From positions 91,308-155,307 of the forward strand of contig NZ_KE007360.1 in NCBI RefSeq assembly GCF_000400735.1: a stretch of 64,000 bases of DNA. The letters are read 5' to 3'. Below the pieces are notes generated by a model, which saw only the letters and a list, made by a program, of their open reading frames with translations, did no database searches and had not been told where the DNA came from. This stretch comes from Acinetobacter tandoii DSM 14970 = CIP 107469 (GTDB lineage: Bacteria > Pseudomonadota > Gammaproteobacteria > Pseudomonadales > Moraxellaceae). Positions 25,483 through 37,977 of this stretch are shown here, one piece after another. Position numbers and translations under genes: made by a program. The stretch's first letter is position 1. Each line of letters starts with the position of its first letter.

Positions 25483-28335
25483 ATGGGTCCACAAATGCAA
25501 GAAGTTGCTGACGCTTTGCGTCTTGACACTGAACTTTCCGCTGATAGTGCAGCGTATATTGAAGAACTTTATGAGCAGTATTTGACGTCACCGGAATCAG
25601 TTGGTGCTGATTGGCGCGAATACTTCGATAAATTCCCGAAAGGTGATCAACCACACAGCAATGTACGTGAGCAATTCCTCTTATTAGGCCGCAATTCAAG
25701 CCGTGTTCAGGCGGTGGTGCAAAGCACAGTTAGTACTGAACATGAGCGTCGTCAAATTGGCGTATTACAACTTATTGCAGCGTATCGTAACCGTGGTCAT
25801 CAGAAAGCGAAGCTTGATCCTTTAGGTTTGGCAAAACGTGAAATCGTGCCTGATCTTGATCTTGCAGCACATGGCTTAACTCAATCGGATTTAGACACTG
25901 TATTTAATACAGGTAATCTGTTGATTGGTAAAGATGAAGCCACTTTAGGTGAAATGGTTCAAGCCATGGAAGCAACGTATTGTGCTTCGATTGGTGCAGA
26001 ATACATGCACATTGTTGATACCAAAGAAAAACGCTGGATTCAACAACGTCTTGAAGGTGCTCGTGGCCAATTCAATTTTACAGCAGAACAGAAAAAACAC
26101 GTATTAGAGCGTTTAACTGCTGCTGAAGGTCTTGAAAAATTCCTTGGTAATAAATACGTCGGTGCAAAACGTTTTGGTGTTGAAGGTGGTGAATCTTTCA
26201 TTCCAATGGTTGATGCTTTGATTCAACGTGCAGGTTCTGTAGGTTGTAAAGAAGTTGTCATTGGTATGCCACACCGTGGTCGTTTAAACCTTTTGGTTAA
26301 CATCATGGGTAAAAACCCTGCTGACCTATTTGGTGAGTTCGAAGGTAAGAGCTTACATAAAAAGGGTTCTGGTGATGTTAAATACCACCAAGGTTTCTCT
26401 TCAAATGTAATGACTCCAGGTGGCGAAGTTCACTTGGCATTGGCATTTAACCCATCACATTTAGAAATCGTTGGACCAGTAGTAGAAGGTTCGGTACGTG
26501 CACGTCAAGTTCGTCGTAAAGACATTGGCGGTGATGATGTATTGCCAGTGATTGTTCATGGTGATGCGGCATTTGCTGGACAAGGTGTTAACCAAGAAAC
26601 CTTCCAAATGTCACAAACACGTGGCTATACAGTAGGTGGTACGGTTCACATTGTTGTGAATAACCAAGTAGGTTTCACTACTTCTGATCCACGTGATGCG
26701 CGTTCTACAGAATACTGTACAGACATTGCAAAAATGATCCAAGCACCGATTTTCCATGTGAACGGTGATGATCCTGAATCAGTATTGTTCGTTGCTCAAT
26801 TAGCACATGATTTCCGTCATACATTCCGTAAAGACGTTGTAATTGACATGTTCTGTTACCGTCGTCGTGGTCATAACGAAGCGGATGAGCCAGCAGCAAC
26901 TCAGCCAATGATGTATCAAGTCATCAACAAGAAAACGACGACTCGTGCATTGTATGCAGACCAATTGGTTCAGCAAAATGTGTTAGATCGTGCTGCTGCT
27001 GACCAAATGGTAGAAGATTACCGTTCTGATCTAGAAGCGGGCAAGCATGTTGCTAACGCATTGGTATTAGAGCCAAATACAAAAATGTTTGTAGATTGGA
27101 CGCCATACCTAGGCCATGAATACACAGACATTTGGGATACAACTTTCTCTGAAGATCGCTTAAAAGAACTTGGTCGCAAAATGCGTGAGCTTCCTGAAGG
27201 CTTCGTAATGCAGCGTCAGGTTGCAAAAGTGATTGATGATCGCCTGAAAATGCAAACTGGTGAAATGCCATTGAACTGGGGTGCTGCTGAAACTTTAGCT
27301 TATGCATCACTTTTGGATGAAGGTTTCCTTGTTCGTTTAACAGGTGAAGACGTTGGTCGTGGTACATTCTCACACCGTCATGCGAAGTTGCATAACCAAG
27401 TAGATGGTTCAACTTACATCCCACTTTGCCACATCAAAGAAAATCAACCACGTACAGCAATTTATGACTCATTATTGTCAGAAATGGCGGTGTTAGGTTT
27501 TGAGTATGGTTATGCAACCACGCTTCCTAAGAGCTTGGTGATTTGGGAAGCGCAATTTGGTGACTTCGCAAACTGTGCACAGGTTGTAATCGATCAGTTT
27601 ATCGCTTCAGGTGAAACGAAGTGGGAACGTGTTTGTGGTTTAACTTTACTTCTTCCGCATGGTTTTGAAGGTCAAGGTCCAGAGCACTCATCTGCACGTT
27701 TAGAACGTTTCTTACAGCTATGTGCTGAAGACAACATGCAAGTGATGACACCGACTACACCTGCACAGATTTTCCATGCTTTACGTCGTCAAGCGATTCG
27801 CCCAATTCGTAAGCCAATGATCATCATGTCGCCGAAGTCTTTGCTTCGTCACAAACTTGCAACGTCTACTTTAAGTGAGCTTGCAAACGGCACATTCCAG
27901 ACAGTGATTGATGAGATCGATAACATCAACAAAGCAGACGTAACCCGTTTGGTACTTTGTGGTGGTAAGGTTTACTACGATTTACTTGAGAAACGTCGTG
28001 AGCAAGAGTTAAATAACACTGCAATCATTCGTATTGAACAATTGTATCCATACCCAGAACAACGTATTGCTGAAGTCCTTGCTCAATATCCAAACGTAAA
28101 AGAAATTGTTTGGACGCAAGAAGAGCCGAAGAACCAAGGTGCTTGGTTATTTATCGCACCACGTTTATACGATGATGTGATGAAATCAGGTAAACAAGTA
28201 CGTATCAGTTATGCAGGTCGTGAAGCTTCTGCTGCACCGGCTTGTGGTTCACCATATTTGCATGCAAAACAACAAGCTCAGCTGGTTAATGACGCTTTAG
28301 CGATCGTAGCTGAACAATCAGGAGATTCTAAGTAA
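25483..28335 (+). CDS. sucA: 2-oxoglutarate dehydrogenase E1 component
   Basis: A thiamine-diphosphate enzyme decarboxylating 2-oxoglutarate and transferring succinyl to the E2 lipoyl group. The 950-aa protein has the N-terminal E2-interaction segment ([13 protein letters not shown]), the active-site region [23 protein letters not shown], the ThDP motif [10 protein letters not shown] through NNQVGFTTS, and the C-terminal [26 protein letters not shown] 25483 sits directly against AGGAA, so ATG 25495 ([10 protein letters not shown]) is an alternative start. The stop overlaps the sucB ATG as TAATG. Confidence 0.97.
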   Translation: MGPQMQEVADALRLDTELSADSAAYIEELYEQYLTSPESVGADWREYFDKFPKGDQPHSNVREQFLLLGRNSSRVQAVVQSTVSTEHERRQIGVLQLIAAYRNRGHQKAKLDPLGLAKREIVPDLDLAAHGLTQSDLDTVFNTGNLLIGKDEATLGEMVQAMEATYCASIGAEYMHIVDTKEKRWIQQRLEGARGQFNFTAEQKKHVLERLTAAEGLEKFLGNKYVGAKRFGVEGGESFIPMVDALIQRAGSVGCKEVVIGMPHRGRLNLLVNIMGKNPADLFGEFEGKSLHKKGSGDVKYHQGFSSNVMTPGGEVHLALAFNPSHLEIVGPVVEGSVRARQVRRKDIGGDDVLPVIVHGDAAFAGQGVNQETFQMSQTRGYTVGGTVHIVVNNQVGFTTSDPRDARSTEYCTDIAKMIQAPIFHVNGDDPESVLFVAQLAHDFRHTFRKDVVIDMFCYRRRGHNEADEPAATQPMMYQVINKKTTTRALYADQLVQQNVLDRAAADQMVEDYRSDLEAGKHVANALVLEPNTKMFVDWTPYLGHEYTDIWDTTFSEDRLKELGRKMRELPEGFVMQRQVAKVIDDRLKMQTGEMPLNWGAAETLAYASLLDEGFLVRLTGEDVGRGTFSHRHAKLHNQVDGSTYIPLCHIKENQPRTAIYDSLLSEMAVLGFEYGYATTLPKSLVIWEAQFGDFANCAQVVIDQFIASGETKWERVCGLTLLLPHGFEGQGPEHSSARLERFLQLCAEDNMQVMTPTTPAQIFHALRRQAIRPIRKPMIIMSPKSLLRHKLATSTLSELANGTFQTVIDEIDNINKADVTRLVLCGGKVYYDLLEKRREQELNNTAIIRIEQLYPYPEQRIAEVLAQYPNVKEIVWTQEEPKNQGAWLFIAPRLYDDVMKSGKQVRISYAGREASAAPACGSPYLHAKQQAQLVNDALAIVAEQSGDSK

Positions 28336-29549
28336 TGGCAACCGAAATTAAAGCACCGGTATTCCCAGAGTCAGTTGCAGACGGTACGATTGCAACTTGG
28401 CACAAACAACCAGGTGAGGCAGTATCACGTGATGAAGTGATCTGTGACATTGAAACAGACAAAGTTGTTTTAGAAGTCGTTGCTCCTGCTGACGGTACAA
28501 TCGTTACAATTATTAAAAATGAAGGCGACACAGTGCTTTCAGCTGAAGTGATTGCTCAGTTTGAAGAAGGTGCGGTTTCTGGTGCTGCTGCAACTGAAGC
28601 AGTTCAAGATGAAGCGAAAGTTGAACAAGCTGCTGCAAACACTCAAGCAGGTGCTGCACCAGTCGTTGAACGTGCTCAACAAGTTCAAGATCAAGCTCCT
28701 GCTGTTCGTAAAGCATTAACTGAGTCTGGTATTCCTGCTGCTGATGTTGCGGGTACAGGCCGTGGTGGTCGTATCACTAAAGAAGATGTTGCAAACCATC
28801 AAACTAAACCTGCTGCTGCTGTTGCACCTTTAAGTGTTGCAGTTGGCGAGCGTATTGAGAAACGTGTTCCAATGACACGTCTTCGTAAGCGTGTTGCTGA
28901 GCGTTTACTTGCAGCGACTCAAGAAACTGCAATGTTAACGACGTTCAACGAAGTGAACATGAAGCCAATCATGGAAATGCGTGCGCAATACAAAGACGCA
29001 TTCGAGAAGCGTCATGGTGCGCGTCTTGGCTTTATGTCTTTCTTTGTTAAAGCGGCAACTGAAGCACTTAAACGCTATCCAGCGGTTAATGCATCAATTG
29101 ATGGCGACGACATTGTTTACCATGGTTACTATGACATCGGTGTAGCCGTATCTTCTGACCGTGGTTTAGTGGTACCAGTGCTTCGTGATACAGACCGTAT
29201 GAACTATGCTGAAGTTGAAAATGGTATCCGTGATTACGCTTACAAAGCGCGTGATGGTAAATTAGGTATCGAAGACATGACTGGCGGTACGTTCACTATC
29301 ACTAACGGTGGTACATTCGGTTCATTGCTTTCTACGCCAATTTTGAACACACCACAAACTGCAATTTTAGGTATGCACAAAATCCAAGAGCGTCCTATGG
29401 CAGTGAATGGTCAAGTAGAAATCTTGCCAATGATGTATTTAGCGCTTTCTTATGACCACCGTTTAATCGATGGTAAAGAAGCTGTAGGTTTCCTTGTAAC
29501 AATCAAAGAATTGTTAGAAGAACCAGCTAAATTGATCCTTGACCTTTAA
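28335..29549 (+). CDS. sucB: Dihydrolipoyllysine succinyltransferase, E2 of 2-oxoglutarate dehydrogenase
   Basis: The core enzyme that passes succinyl to CoA. Domains in order are a lipoyl domain with Lys43 in [12 protein letters not shown], an Ala/Gln-rich linker, an E3/E1-binding domain near residue 125 ([21 protein letters not shown]), a second linker, and a catalytic domain ending in [16 protein letters not shown] with the catalytic His. At 404 aa with one lipoyl domain it matches SucB rather than the multi-lipoyl pyruvate E2. Translationally coupled to sucA. Confidence 0.98.
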   Translation: MATEIKAPVFPESVADGTIATWHKQPGEAVSRDEVICDIETDKVVLEVVAPADGTIVTIIKNEGDTVLSAEVIAQFEEGAVSGAAATEAVQDEAKVEQAAANTQAGAAPVVERAQQVQDQAPAVRKALTESGIPAADVAGTGRGGRITKEDVANHQTKPAAAVAPLSVAVGERIEKRVPMTRLRKRVAERLLAATQETAMLTTFNEVNMKPIMEMRAQYKDAFEKRHGARLGFMSFFVKAATEALKRYPAVNASIDGDDIVYHGYYDIGVAVSSDRGLVVPVLRDTDRMNYAEVENGIRDYAYKARDGKLGIEDMTGGTFTITNGGTFGSLLSTPILNTPQTAILGMHKIQERPMAVNGQVEILPMMYLALSYDHRLIDGKEAVGFLVTIKELLEEPAKLILDL

Positions 29550-29566
29550 TTGATAGAATAAAAATA

Positions 29567-31043
<1,477 letters not shown>

Positions 31044-31050
31044 GACAAGA

Positions 31051-31079
31051 AAAGAGCGGTTTTAACCGCTCTTTTTTTT
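31051..31079 (+). terminator. Terminator after lpd
   Basis: AAAGAGCGGTT / AACCGCTCTTT with a short TT loop followed by a long T-run. It implies that sucCD has its own promoter in the 138-nt spacer that follows. Confidence 0.92.
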
Positions 31080-31216
31080 GATTAAAGGTTGTTTTTACCA
31101 GAACAATCTACTACAAATAAGAAAGAAAAAATGTAAAAGGACTAATACCAAATAAGACGTGAGTCTAGGAATTAGTCGGTCCATAACAAAGCAAAGAAGT
31201 AGTAAAAGGTTAGTCA

Positions 31217-32383
31217 ATGAATCTACATGAGTATCAAGCCAAAGCGTTATTAAAAAAATATGGTATGCCTGTTCAAGAAGGTGTATTGGCAACCAATGCT
31301 GAAGAAGCAGTAAAAGCCTTTGAGCAGCTTGGCGGAAAATTCGCAGTCATGAAAGCGCAGGTGCACGCTGGTGGTCGAGGTAAGGCTGGTGGCGTTAAAG
31401 TCGTCAAATCCAGCATTGAAGCGGCAGATTACGCAAACCATATCATCGGTACTCGTTTAGTGACTTATCAAACCGATGCTAATGGTCAGCCTGTGAATAG
31501 TGTTTTGGTTTGTGAAGATGTCTATCCAGTAGAACGTGAGTTATATCTTGGAGCAGTCGTTGATCGTTCAAGTCGACGTGTAACTTTTATGGCATCGACC
31601 GAAGGTGGCGTTGAAATTGAGAAAGTTGCAGAAGAAACTCCAGAAAAAATTATCAAAGTAGAAGTAGACCCTTTGGTGGGTTTACAGCCTTTCCAAGCAC
31701 GTGAAGTAGCATTTGCTTTGAAATTAAAAGATGCTCAGATTGCACAATTTGTCAAAATTATGACGGCTGCATATCAGGCATTTATTGAAAATGATTTTGC
31801 TTTATTCGAGATTAATCCATTATCTGTTCGTGAAAATGGTGAAATTTTATGTGTTGATGCCAAAGTTGGTATTGATTCGAATGCCTTATATCGTTTGCCA
31901 GAAGTTTCTGCACTACGTGACAAGTCGCAAGAAAATGAACGTGAGCTTAAAGCATCTGAATTTGATCTGAACTATGTTGCACTTGAAGGCAATATTGGCT
32001 GTATGGTCAATGGTGCAGGTTTGGCAATGGCTACTATGGACATCATTAAACTTTATGGTGGGCAGCCTGCAAACTTCCTTGATGTTGGTGGGGGTGCAAC
32101 CAAAGAACGTGTAATTGAAGCTTTCAAATTGATTTTGGCAGATACCTCGGTACAGGGTGTATTGATTAATATTTTTGGTGGTATTGTTCGCTGTGACATG
32201 ATTGCGGAAGCCATTATTGCTGCGGTGCAGGAAGTACATGTGAGTGTTCCTGTCGTGGTTCGTTTAGAAGGCAACAATGCGGAATTGGGTGCAAAAATTC
32301 TAGATGAATCAGGTTTGAAATTAACTTCTGCAAACGGCTTGGCTGATGCAGCAGAAAAAATTGTTGCAGCAGTAAAAGCATAA
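31217..32383 (+). CDS. sucC: Succinyl-CoA synthetase beta subunit
   Basis: The ATP-grasp subunit of the enzyme converting succinyl-CoA to succinate with substrate-level phosphorylation. The 388-aa protein (same length as E. coli) starts [16 protein letters not shown]. It has the ATP-grasp lysine segment [16 protein letters not shown], the metal-site LFEINPL, and NFLDVGGGA / [11 protein letters not shown] near residues 280-320. It is separated from lpd by a terminator and lies 11 nt before sucD. Confidence 0.98.
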   Translation: MNLHEYQAKALLKKYGMPVQEGVLATNAEEAVKAFEQLGGKFAVMKAQVHAGGRGKAGGVKVVKSSIEAADYANHIIGTRLVTYQTDANGQPVNSVLVCEDVYPVERELYLGAVVDRSSRRVTFMASTEGGVEIEKVAEETPEKIIKVEVDPLVGLQPFQAREVAFALKLKDAQIAQFVKIMTAAYQAFIENDFALFEINPLSVRENGEILCVDAKVGIDSNALYRLPEVSALRDKSQENERELKASEFDLNYVALEGNIGCMVNGAGLAMATMDIIKLYGGQPANFLDVGGGATKERVIEAFKLILADTSVQGVLINIFGGIVRCDMIAEAIIAAVQEVHVSVPVVVRLEGNNAELGAKILDESGLKLTSANGLADAAEKIVAAVKA

Positions 32384-32394
32384 GGAGTGCCATC

Positions 32395-33285
32395 ATGAGC
32401 GTATTAATTAATAAAAACACAAAAGTATTGGTACAAGGCTTCACAGGTAAGAATGGTACGTTTCATTCTGCACAAGCGCTGGATTATGGAACCAAAGTGG
32501 TGGGCGGTGTAACCCCAGGTAAAGGTGGAACCACACATTTAGATTTACCCGTTTTTAATACCATGAAAGATGCTGTGCGTGAAACGCAAGCTGATGCATC
32601 GGTGATTTATGTGCCAGCACCTTATGTGCTTGATTCAATCATTGAAGCGGTAGATTCAGGTGTTGGACTGATTGTGGTAATTACCGAAGGTGTACCGACT
32701 ATAGATATGCTTAAAGCCAAGCGCTATTTAGAAACCAATGGCAATGGTACGCGTCTAGTCGGTCCCAACTGTCCTGGGGTGATCACACCAGGCGAATGTA
32801 AGATTGGAATTATGCCAGGTCATATTCATCAACCAGGGCGCATCGGAATTATTTCACGTTCAGGAACCCTGACTTACGAAGCGGTTGCTCAGACCACTAA
32901 ACTGGGTCTAGGGCAATCGACCTGTATCGGTATTGGAGGAGATCCAATTCCGGGTATGAACCAAATTGATGCATTAAAACTGTTCCAAGATGATCCAGAT
33001 ACTGATGCGATTATCATGATTGGCGAAATTGGGGGCACGGCTGAAGAAGAAGCTGCGGAATATATTCAGTCTAATGTTTCTAAACCTGTAGTGGGTTATA
33101 TTGCAGGGGTAACAGCGCCAAAAGGTAAACGTATGGGACATGCTGGTGCAATTATCTCTGGTGGTAAGGGGACAGCCGAAGAAAAATTCGCAGCTTTTGA
33201 ACGAGCAGGAATGGCATATACTCGTAGCCCTGCGGAGTTAGGTGCAACCATGTTACAAGTATTAAAAGAGCAAGGTCTAGCTTAA
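32395..33285 (+). CDS. sucD: Succinyl-CoA synthetase alpha subunit
   Basis: The CoA-binding and phosphohistidine subunit. The 296-aa protein has [13 protein letters not shown] (CoA Rossmann), [11 protein letters not shown], the [12 protein letters not shown] region, and the phosphorylated His in [16 protein letters not shown] near residue 250. It forms a tight pair with sucC and ends the supercluster at a strong terminator. Confidence 0.98.
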   Translation: MSVLINKNTKVLVQGFTGKNGTFHSAQALDYGTKVVGGVTPGKGGTTHLDLPVFNTMKDAVRETQADASVIYVPAPYVLDSIIEAVDSGVGLIVVITEGVPTIDMLKAKRYLETNGNGTRLVGPNCPGVITPGECKIGIMPGHIHQPGRIGIISRSGTLTYEAVAQTTKLGLGQSTCIGIGGDPIPGMNQIDALKLFQDDPDTDAIIMIGEIGGTAEEEAAEYIQSNVSKPVVGYIAGVTAPKGKRMGHAGAIISGGKGTAEEKFAAFERAGMAYTRSPAELGATMLQVLKEQGLA

Positions 33286-33304
33286 GTTACTGAATTATCA
33301 TCAT

Positions 33305-33343
33305 AAAGAGCGTATGTTGCCTAGGCAGCATACGCTCTTTTTC
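33305..33343 (+). terminator. Terminator after sucCD
   Basis: A long stem (AAAGAGCGTATG-TTGCC with GGCA-GCATACGCTCTTT, one mismatch) with a T-run. Confidence 0.9.
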
Positions 33344-33381
33344 ATGTTTAAAAATTACATTTGGTATACAAATTGCTGTGC

Positions 33382-33408
33382 ACGGATATGAGCTTTATTA
33401 GTGTCCGT
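33382..33408 (+). promoter_or_regulatory. Imperfect dyad just upstream of the luxR-type gene
   Basis: ACGGATA (33382-33388) faces TGTCCGT (33402-33408), 7-bp arms with one wobble, and ends 5 nt before the ATG. It could be an autoregulatory operator or could mask the weak ribosome binding site. Confidence 0.35.
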
Positions 33409-33413
33409 ATACG

Positions 33414-34088
33414 ATGCAAACTTTAAATTGGAATCAATTCAGCGAAGAGTTTAGTCGCAACATTCAGAAAGTTATTCCATTTGATGGACTGGTTGCGTTT
33501 AATATCAATTCAGAAACATCAGCCAGTCAATATTCATTTAAAGGTGTGAATCATATCGCTGTAGATGAATACTTGGGGCATATGCAGCATTATGATCCTG
33601 TACATTATCGTTTTGCTTTTGATAAAGCGGAAATGAAATTTAGTGTATTACAAGCGGCAGCATCAAATGCAATGTATGAAGATTTCTGCCAAAAATGGGA
33701 CGTGAAAGATACGGTTGAATTATTCTTTCGCAAGAATGGTGTTCCAGTCAGAGGAATGAGTTTGGTTCGATCTTCAGCCTATACGGAATTTTCTAATCAA
33801 GAATTAAAAATAATAGAGTCATTTTATGATTTGACCACATGTTGTTTTAATCAAATTTATGATGTTTCTAGTCATCAGGTTAGCCTATTTAATGAAGGTT
33901 TAACTGAGTCACTAACGCGACAAGAATCTAAAATATTAGGCTTGTTATGTAAAGGTCTAAATAATCAGGCACTTGCCAATGAAATGCATTGTGGAATATC
34001 AACTATTAAGACCCATCTACAGCATATCTATCAAAAAACACAGGTCAGAAGCCGTCAGGAATTGATGAGCCGAGTACTGTCTGGCTGA
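33414..34088 (+). CDS. LuxR-family transcriptional regulator
   Basis: A 224-aa protein whose C-terminal 60 residues are a LuxR/GerE helix-turn-helix (LTRQESKILGLLCKGLNNQALANEMHCGISTIKTHLQHIYQKT). The N-terminal 150 residues (PFDGLVAFNINSE, then HMQHYDPVHYRF) have no clear receiver aspartate. They do not obviously carry the AHL-binding residue set either, so the signal sensed is unknown. It is on the same strand as, and 130 nt before, the copper amine oxidase, with a terminator between. Regulation of that gene is a reasonable guess, not shown. Confidence 0.8.
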   Translation: MQTLNWNQFSEEFSRNIQKVIPFDGLVAFNINSETSASQYSFKGVNHIAVDEYLGHMQHYDPVHYRFAFDKAEMKFSVLQAAASNAMYEDFCQKWDVKDTVELFFRKNGVPVRGMSLVRSSAYTEFSNQELKIIESFYDLTTCCFNQIYDVSSHQVSLFNEGLTESLTRQESKILGLLCKGLNNQALANEMHCGISTIKTHLQHIYQKTQVRSRQELMSRVLSG

Positions 34089-34125
34089 CATTCATAATAA
34101 ATATAAGATCGATCTATCTTCAATT

Positions 34126-34156
34126 TTAAAAATCATCCTTTGGGATGATTTTTTTG
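34126..34156 (+). terminator. Terminator of the luxR-type gene
   Basis: AAATCATCC TTTG GGATGATTT with a following T-run; it lies between the regulator and tynA. Confidence 0.88.
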
Positions 34157-34218
34157 CATAGGGAACAGCGTAATTTTTCAGCATAGAAAAACAGTTTGTA
34201 AGGCTAAGGAAATCCGAG

Positions 34219-36519
34219 ATGAAAACATTACATTCACAAATGCTGAAAAAATATCTTAAACAAATATCAAATGTTGTTGGTGTAATGGCAATTGGTGCAT
34301 GTGCAAATCAAGCGATGGCACATGGTGAAGCAGCGAAAATGTTACCGTTACAACAAGCCATGCAATCGGTTGGTGCAACGGTACAGCAAGACCAATATGC
34401 CAATATCTATACCATCAGCAAAAATTCGACCTTAGTCCGAGCAAAACCAAATTCAACCACCATTATGGTGAATGGAAAGCCTTTAAAAATTTCGGCACCC
34501 ATTATTGTAAAAGACGGTCAAGCCATGGCATCGGAAACATTGGCAAATGAGATTTTCCAATCTGGCCTTGATCAAACCTTTCAAGTTGAAACTGTAAAGC
34601 ACCCGTTAAATACCTTAACGACAGAAGAAATCCAGTCAGTGACGAAGATCATTCAGGCAGATCAACGTGCACCGAAAGCATTACGTTTCAGCCGTATTCG
34701 TTTACAAGAACCTGAAAAAAATGCAGTTTGGAACAGTGTGCTGAATCATACTGAATATAAAGGTCCACGTTTAGCCGAATTTAGCTTATTACAAAGCGAT
34801 AATATTATTGAGGGTGTGGTTGATCTGAACACACAACAAGTAAAGGCTTGGAAGGTCTTACCTGCAACGCATGGAATGGTGTTGTTGGATGACTTTATGA
34901 TGGTACAAGAGGTTATTCAGAAGAGTCCAGAGTATAAAGCTGCGTTAGCAAAACGTGGCATTACAGATGTCACTAAAGTCGTGGGTACACCACTGACTGT
35001 AGGATACTTTGGTGGTGAAGATGGTTTAAATAAAGAACTTAGCTTACTGAAAATTGTCAGCTATCTTGATGTAGGTGATGGAAACTATTGGGCACATCCT
35101 ATTGAGAATTTGGTTGCTGTCGTCGATTTAGACAAAAAGAAAATTGTCAAAATTGAAGAGGGCAGTTTAGTGCCTGTACCCATGACACCACGTCCTTATG
35201 ATGGTCGTGATAAAAAAGCAGAAACACGTAAGCCTCTGAATATTGTAGAACCTGAGGGTAAAAACTACAGCATCACGGGTCAGTATATTCATTGGGGCAA
35301 CTGGTGCTTCCATGTCGGGCTTGATTCTCGTGTAGGTTTACAAGTTGGCACAGTCACTTTTAAAGATAAGGGCGTAAAACGTAAAGTCATGTACCAAGGC
35401 AATCTTGGGGGAATGGTTGTGCCTTATGGTGATCCAGATATGGGTTGGTACTTCAAGTCTTATCTCGACTCTGGTGAATATGGAATGGGTACGTTGACCT
35501 CATCTATTGAGCGGGGTAAGGATGTTCCTGAGAATGCTGTACTGCTTGATGCAGTGATTGCTGATTACGAAGGTAAACCAATGACGATTCCAAATGCAAT
35601 TGCTGTATTTGAACGTTATGCGGGACCCGAGTTTAAACATCAAGAAATGGGACAAAGCAATGTAAGTGCCGAGCGCCGTGAGCTTGTGGTGCGCTGGATT
35701 AGTACAGTTGGTAACTATGACTACATGTTTGATTGGGTCTTCTCAGACAATGGCACCATAGGGATTAATGCGGGTGCTACAGGTATTGAAGCGGTTAAAG
35801 GGGTAAAAGCATCAACTATGCATGATGCAACAGCCAAAGAAGATACCCGTTACGGAACTTTGATTGATCATAATATTGTGGGAACAACCCATCAGCATAT
35901 TTATAACTTCCGTTTAGACTTAGATGTCGATGGTGAGAACAATACACTGACCCACATGAACCCTGTTGTAAATGTGAATAAAAAAGGTGTGCGTAAAAGC
36001 ACGATGGAAATCGAAAAACATGTGGTGAGTAATGAACAAGAAGCAGCAGAGAAATTTAATCCATCAACCATTCGTTTAATCAGTAACTATTCGAAAGAGA
36101 ACAAAGTTGGCAATCCCGTTTCTTATCAACTGATTCCATTTGCTGGTGGCACGCACCCAATTGCCAAAGGCGCAAACTTTAGTCCAGATGAATGGTTATT
36201 CAAACGTTTAAACTTTATGGATAAGCAAATTTGGGTCACTAAATACAATCCGACTGAACTCTATCCAGAGGGTGCGTATCCAAACCGTTCTGACAAAGAT
36301 ACAGGCTTGGGGCAATTTGTTAAAAATAATGACAACATTGATAACAAAGACTTGGTCGTGTGGTTAACCACGGGTACAACCCATGTTGCTCGAGCAGAAG
36401 AATGGCCAATCATGCCAACGGAGTGGGTGAATGTACTGCTTAAACCATGGAACTTCTTCGATGAAACACCAACTTTGAATCTAAACACACCAAAAGATAC
36501 GGCGACACATTCACATTAA
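34219..36519 (+). CDS. tynA: Copper-containing primary-amine oxidase
   Basis: It oxidatively deaminates primary amines in the periplasm to aldehyde, H2O2 and NH3. The 766-aa protein has a signal peptide ending near AMAHGE. The N-terminal D1 copper-amine-oxidase domain (NSTLVRAKPNSTTIMVNGKP), D2/D3 domains and a catalytic domain follow. The TPQ-forming Tyr500 lies in GNYDYMFDW, the copper ligands are His558, His560 (THQHIYNF) and His722 (GTTHVARAEEW), and the catalytic base is Asp417 (SYLDSGEYG). Spacing matches E. coli TynA almost exactly. The substrate could be phenylethylamine or tyramine, but no feaB-like aldehyde dehydrogenase is adjacent. A good AAGGAA Shine-Dalgarno precedes it. Confidence 0.95.
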   Translation: MKTLHSQMLKKYLKQISNVVGVMAIGACANQAMAHGEAAKMLPLQQAMQSVGATVQQDQYANIYTISKNSTLVRAKPNSTTIMVNGKPLKISAPIIVKDGQAMASETLANEIFQSGLDQTFQVETVKHPLNTLTTEEIQSVTKIIQADQRAPKALRFSRIRLQEPEKNAVWNSVLNHTEYKGPRLAEFSLLQSDNIIEGVVDLNTQQVKAWKVLPATHGMVLLDDFMMVQEVIQKSPEYKAALAKRGITDVTKVVGTPLTVGYFGGEDGLNKELSLLKIVSYLDVGDGNYWAHPIENLVAVVDLDKKKIVKIEEGSLVPVPMTPRPYDGRDKKAETRKPLNIVEPEGKNYSITGQYIHWGNWCFHVGLDSRVGLQVGTVTFKDKGVKRKVMYQGNLGGMVVPYGDPDMGWYFKSYLDSGEYGMGTLTSSIERGKDVPENAVLLDAVIADYEGKPMTIPNAIAVFERYAGPEFKHQEMGQSNVSAERRELVVRWISTVGNYDYMFDWVFSDNGTIGINAGATGIEAVKGVKASTMHDATAKEDTRYGTLIDHNIVGTTHQHIYNFRLDLDVDGENNTLTHMNPVVNVNKKGVRKSTMEIEKHVVSNEQEAAEKFNPSTIRLISNYSKENKVGNPVSYQLIPFAGGTHPIAKGANFSPDEWLFKRLNFMDKQIWVTKYNPTELYPEGAYPNRSDKDTGLGQFVKNNDNIDNKDLVVWLTTGTTHVARAEEWPIMPTEWVNVLLKPWNFFDETPTLNLNTPKDTATHSH

Positions 36520-36589
36520 TGCTGCGATAGCACTAAAACATGCCATATCAAAACTTTGATGTGGCAAATCTTAAGATTTGGGGGAATCT

Positions 36590-37351
36590 ATGTTTAAATC
36601 ATGTGTTCAACGGTTGTTGACTGTATCACTTTTAATGTCATCAGTTTCAGTATTAGCAGAGGAAGCAACGACTTCTGAATCAATACCTGCAATTACAGTT
36701 GCAGGCTCTATGGCAATGTTGACGGATTATCGCTTCCGTGGAGTGTCTATGTCGAATCGTGATCCTGCCGTTCAAGGGGCTTTAAACTTTTCGCATAAAT
36801 CAGGCGTCTATCTAAGTTTATGGGCATCGAATGCGGATGTTGGGGCAGGAGGGAATGTCGAAGCTGACTTCTTTGTGGGCTATATTCTACCCATCACCGA
36901 AAAATCATTCCTAGATATTAACTATGCCGATGTGAATTATCCTGGCACGATCAAAGAATATCACACCGATTTTAGTGAGTTTGGCGTGAATTATAATCAT
37001 AGTGATTTAATGAAGGGTGGTGACTATTTTACAGCAGGAGTGTTTTACTCACCTGAGTTCGCTTTTAAATCAGGTAAAGAAATCTATTTGAATACCAGTT
37101 ACAAATTTCCAGTGTATAAAAATATTAAACTTGTTTCGAGCTTGGGCTATACCAAACTGGAAGACAACGAACAGTTTGCTAAAGCATTTGGTGGTGATGG
37201 TCAGCAAGATGATTATTTTGACTATAAAATTGGTTTAGGTGCAGAAGTTTTGGGGTTAAATTCAGAGTTAGTATGGATTGACAATAATATTGATAGTGAT
37301 GCCAATATTATGAAAGGAACTGTCGTATTCTCTTTGACCAAACAGTTCTAA
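36590..37351 (+). CDS. TorF-family putative porin
   Basis: A 253-aa exported protein with a signal peptide ending at SVLAEEA and the family signature MAMLTDYRFRGVSMSNRDPAVQG at the mature N-terminus. Repeated amphipathic beta-strands lead to a C-terminal Phe (VVFSLTKQF), as expected for an outer-membrane barrel. It starts at ATG 36590; the longer frame uses a TTG. It follows tynA by 70 nt on the same strand and may be cotranscribed, possibly for amine uptake (inference). A terminator follows. Confidence 0.85.
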   Translation: MFKSCVQRLLTVSLLMSSVSVLAEEATTSESIPAITVAGSMAMLTDYRFRGVSMSNRDPAVQGALNFSHKSGVYLSLWASNADVGAGGNVEADFFVGYILPITEKSFLDINYADVNYPGTIKEYHTDFSEFGVNYNHSDLMKGGDYFTAGVFYSPEFAFKSGKEIYLNTSYKFPVYKNIKLVSSLGYTKLEDNEQFAKAFGGDGQQDDYFDYKIGLGAEVLGLNSELVWIDNNIDSDANIMKGTVVFSLTKQF

Positions 37352-37381
37352 TCCAGAAAATAATTATTTTAAAGTGAGAAG

Positions 37382-37410
37382 AGGCTTCAATATGATGAAG
37401 CCTTTTTTTA
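37382..37410 (+). terminator. Terminator after the TorF-like porin
   Basis: AGGCTTCA / TGAAGCCT stem with a 6-nt loop followed by a T-run. Confidence 0.85.
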
Positions 37411-37528
37411 ATAGGATTTTTATTTTCTGAAAAATCAGGGTTGTAGTTTAATTTGGCATGGTATGTGATGTTGTTTAACTATGCTATATTTATGCATAAA
37501 ATTCTATTTTTTCGACACCGTATTGCAG

Positions 37529-37960
37529 ATGTTAAGACATGTTTATGTGTTCTTTTTCAGGATATTCGCTCTGATTATTCTATTGATGAGTGCTGCTATG
37601 GCTGAAAATGAAGACGTCTACATGGATGAATTTATTGGTGATGAAATTTTTTATTATTATCAGTATCTTGCGGAGCAGCATAATGAAAAAGAAAATGACT
37701 ATAGCGTAGCGAATAATGACTTTTATGAAAATGAATATATTCGAGTTTTTAATTATACCGCTTATAATTCTGAAAATTTCACCAATAAACTAGGAACAGG
37801 TGAATTCAACAGTGCAGATTTAGATGCCTTAAAGATATCATTTGGTTATGGTATTGAAATTAAATTAAATAAGCGTAATAAACTTGGCTATGAATATTTG
37901 TCAAATTTTCCCTATGATCGAGGGCAGTTAATTCGAATCTTTTGGGTACAGTTATTCTAA
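37529..37960 (+). CDS. Small exported protein of unknown function
   Basis: About 143 aa from ATG 37529, with a clear signal peptide (FFRIFALIILLMSAAMAEN). It is followed by an acidic, Tyr/Phe-rich region (DEIFYYYQYLAEQ) and a C-terminal beta-hairpin-like segment (SFGYGIEIKLNKRNKLGYEYL) ending in FWVQLF. An alternative ATG at 37481 would give a longer hydrophobic leader. No recognised domain. The ending resembles the last strands of an outer-membrane protein, but it is too short to be a full barrel by itself. Confidence 0.6.
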   Translation: MLRHVYVFFFRIFALIILLMSAAMAENEDVYMDEFIGDEIFYYYQYLAEQHNEKENDYSVANNDFYENEYIRVFNYTAYNSENFTNKLGTGEFNSADLDALKISFGYGIEIKLNKRNKLGYEYLSNFPYDRGQLIRIFWVQLF

Positions 37961-37977
37961 AATGCACGAATATTTTT

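Noticed and set aside
34219..36519. Possibility that TynA is inactive
   Set aside because: Tyr500, Asp417, His558, His560 and His722 are all present with spacing matching E. coli TynA.
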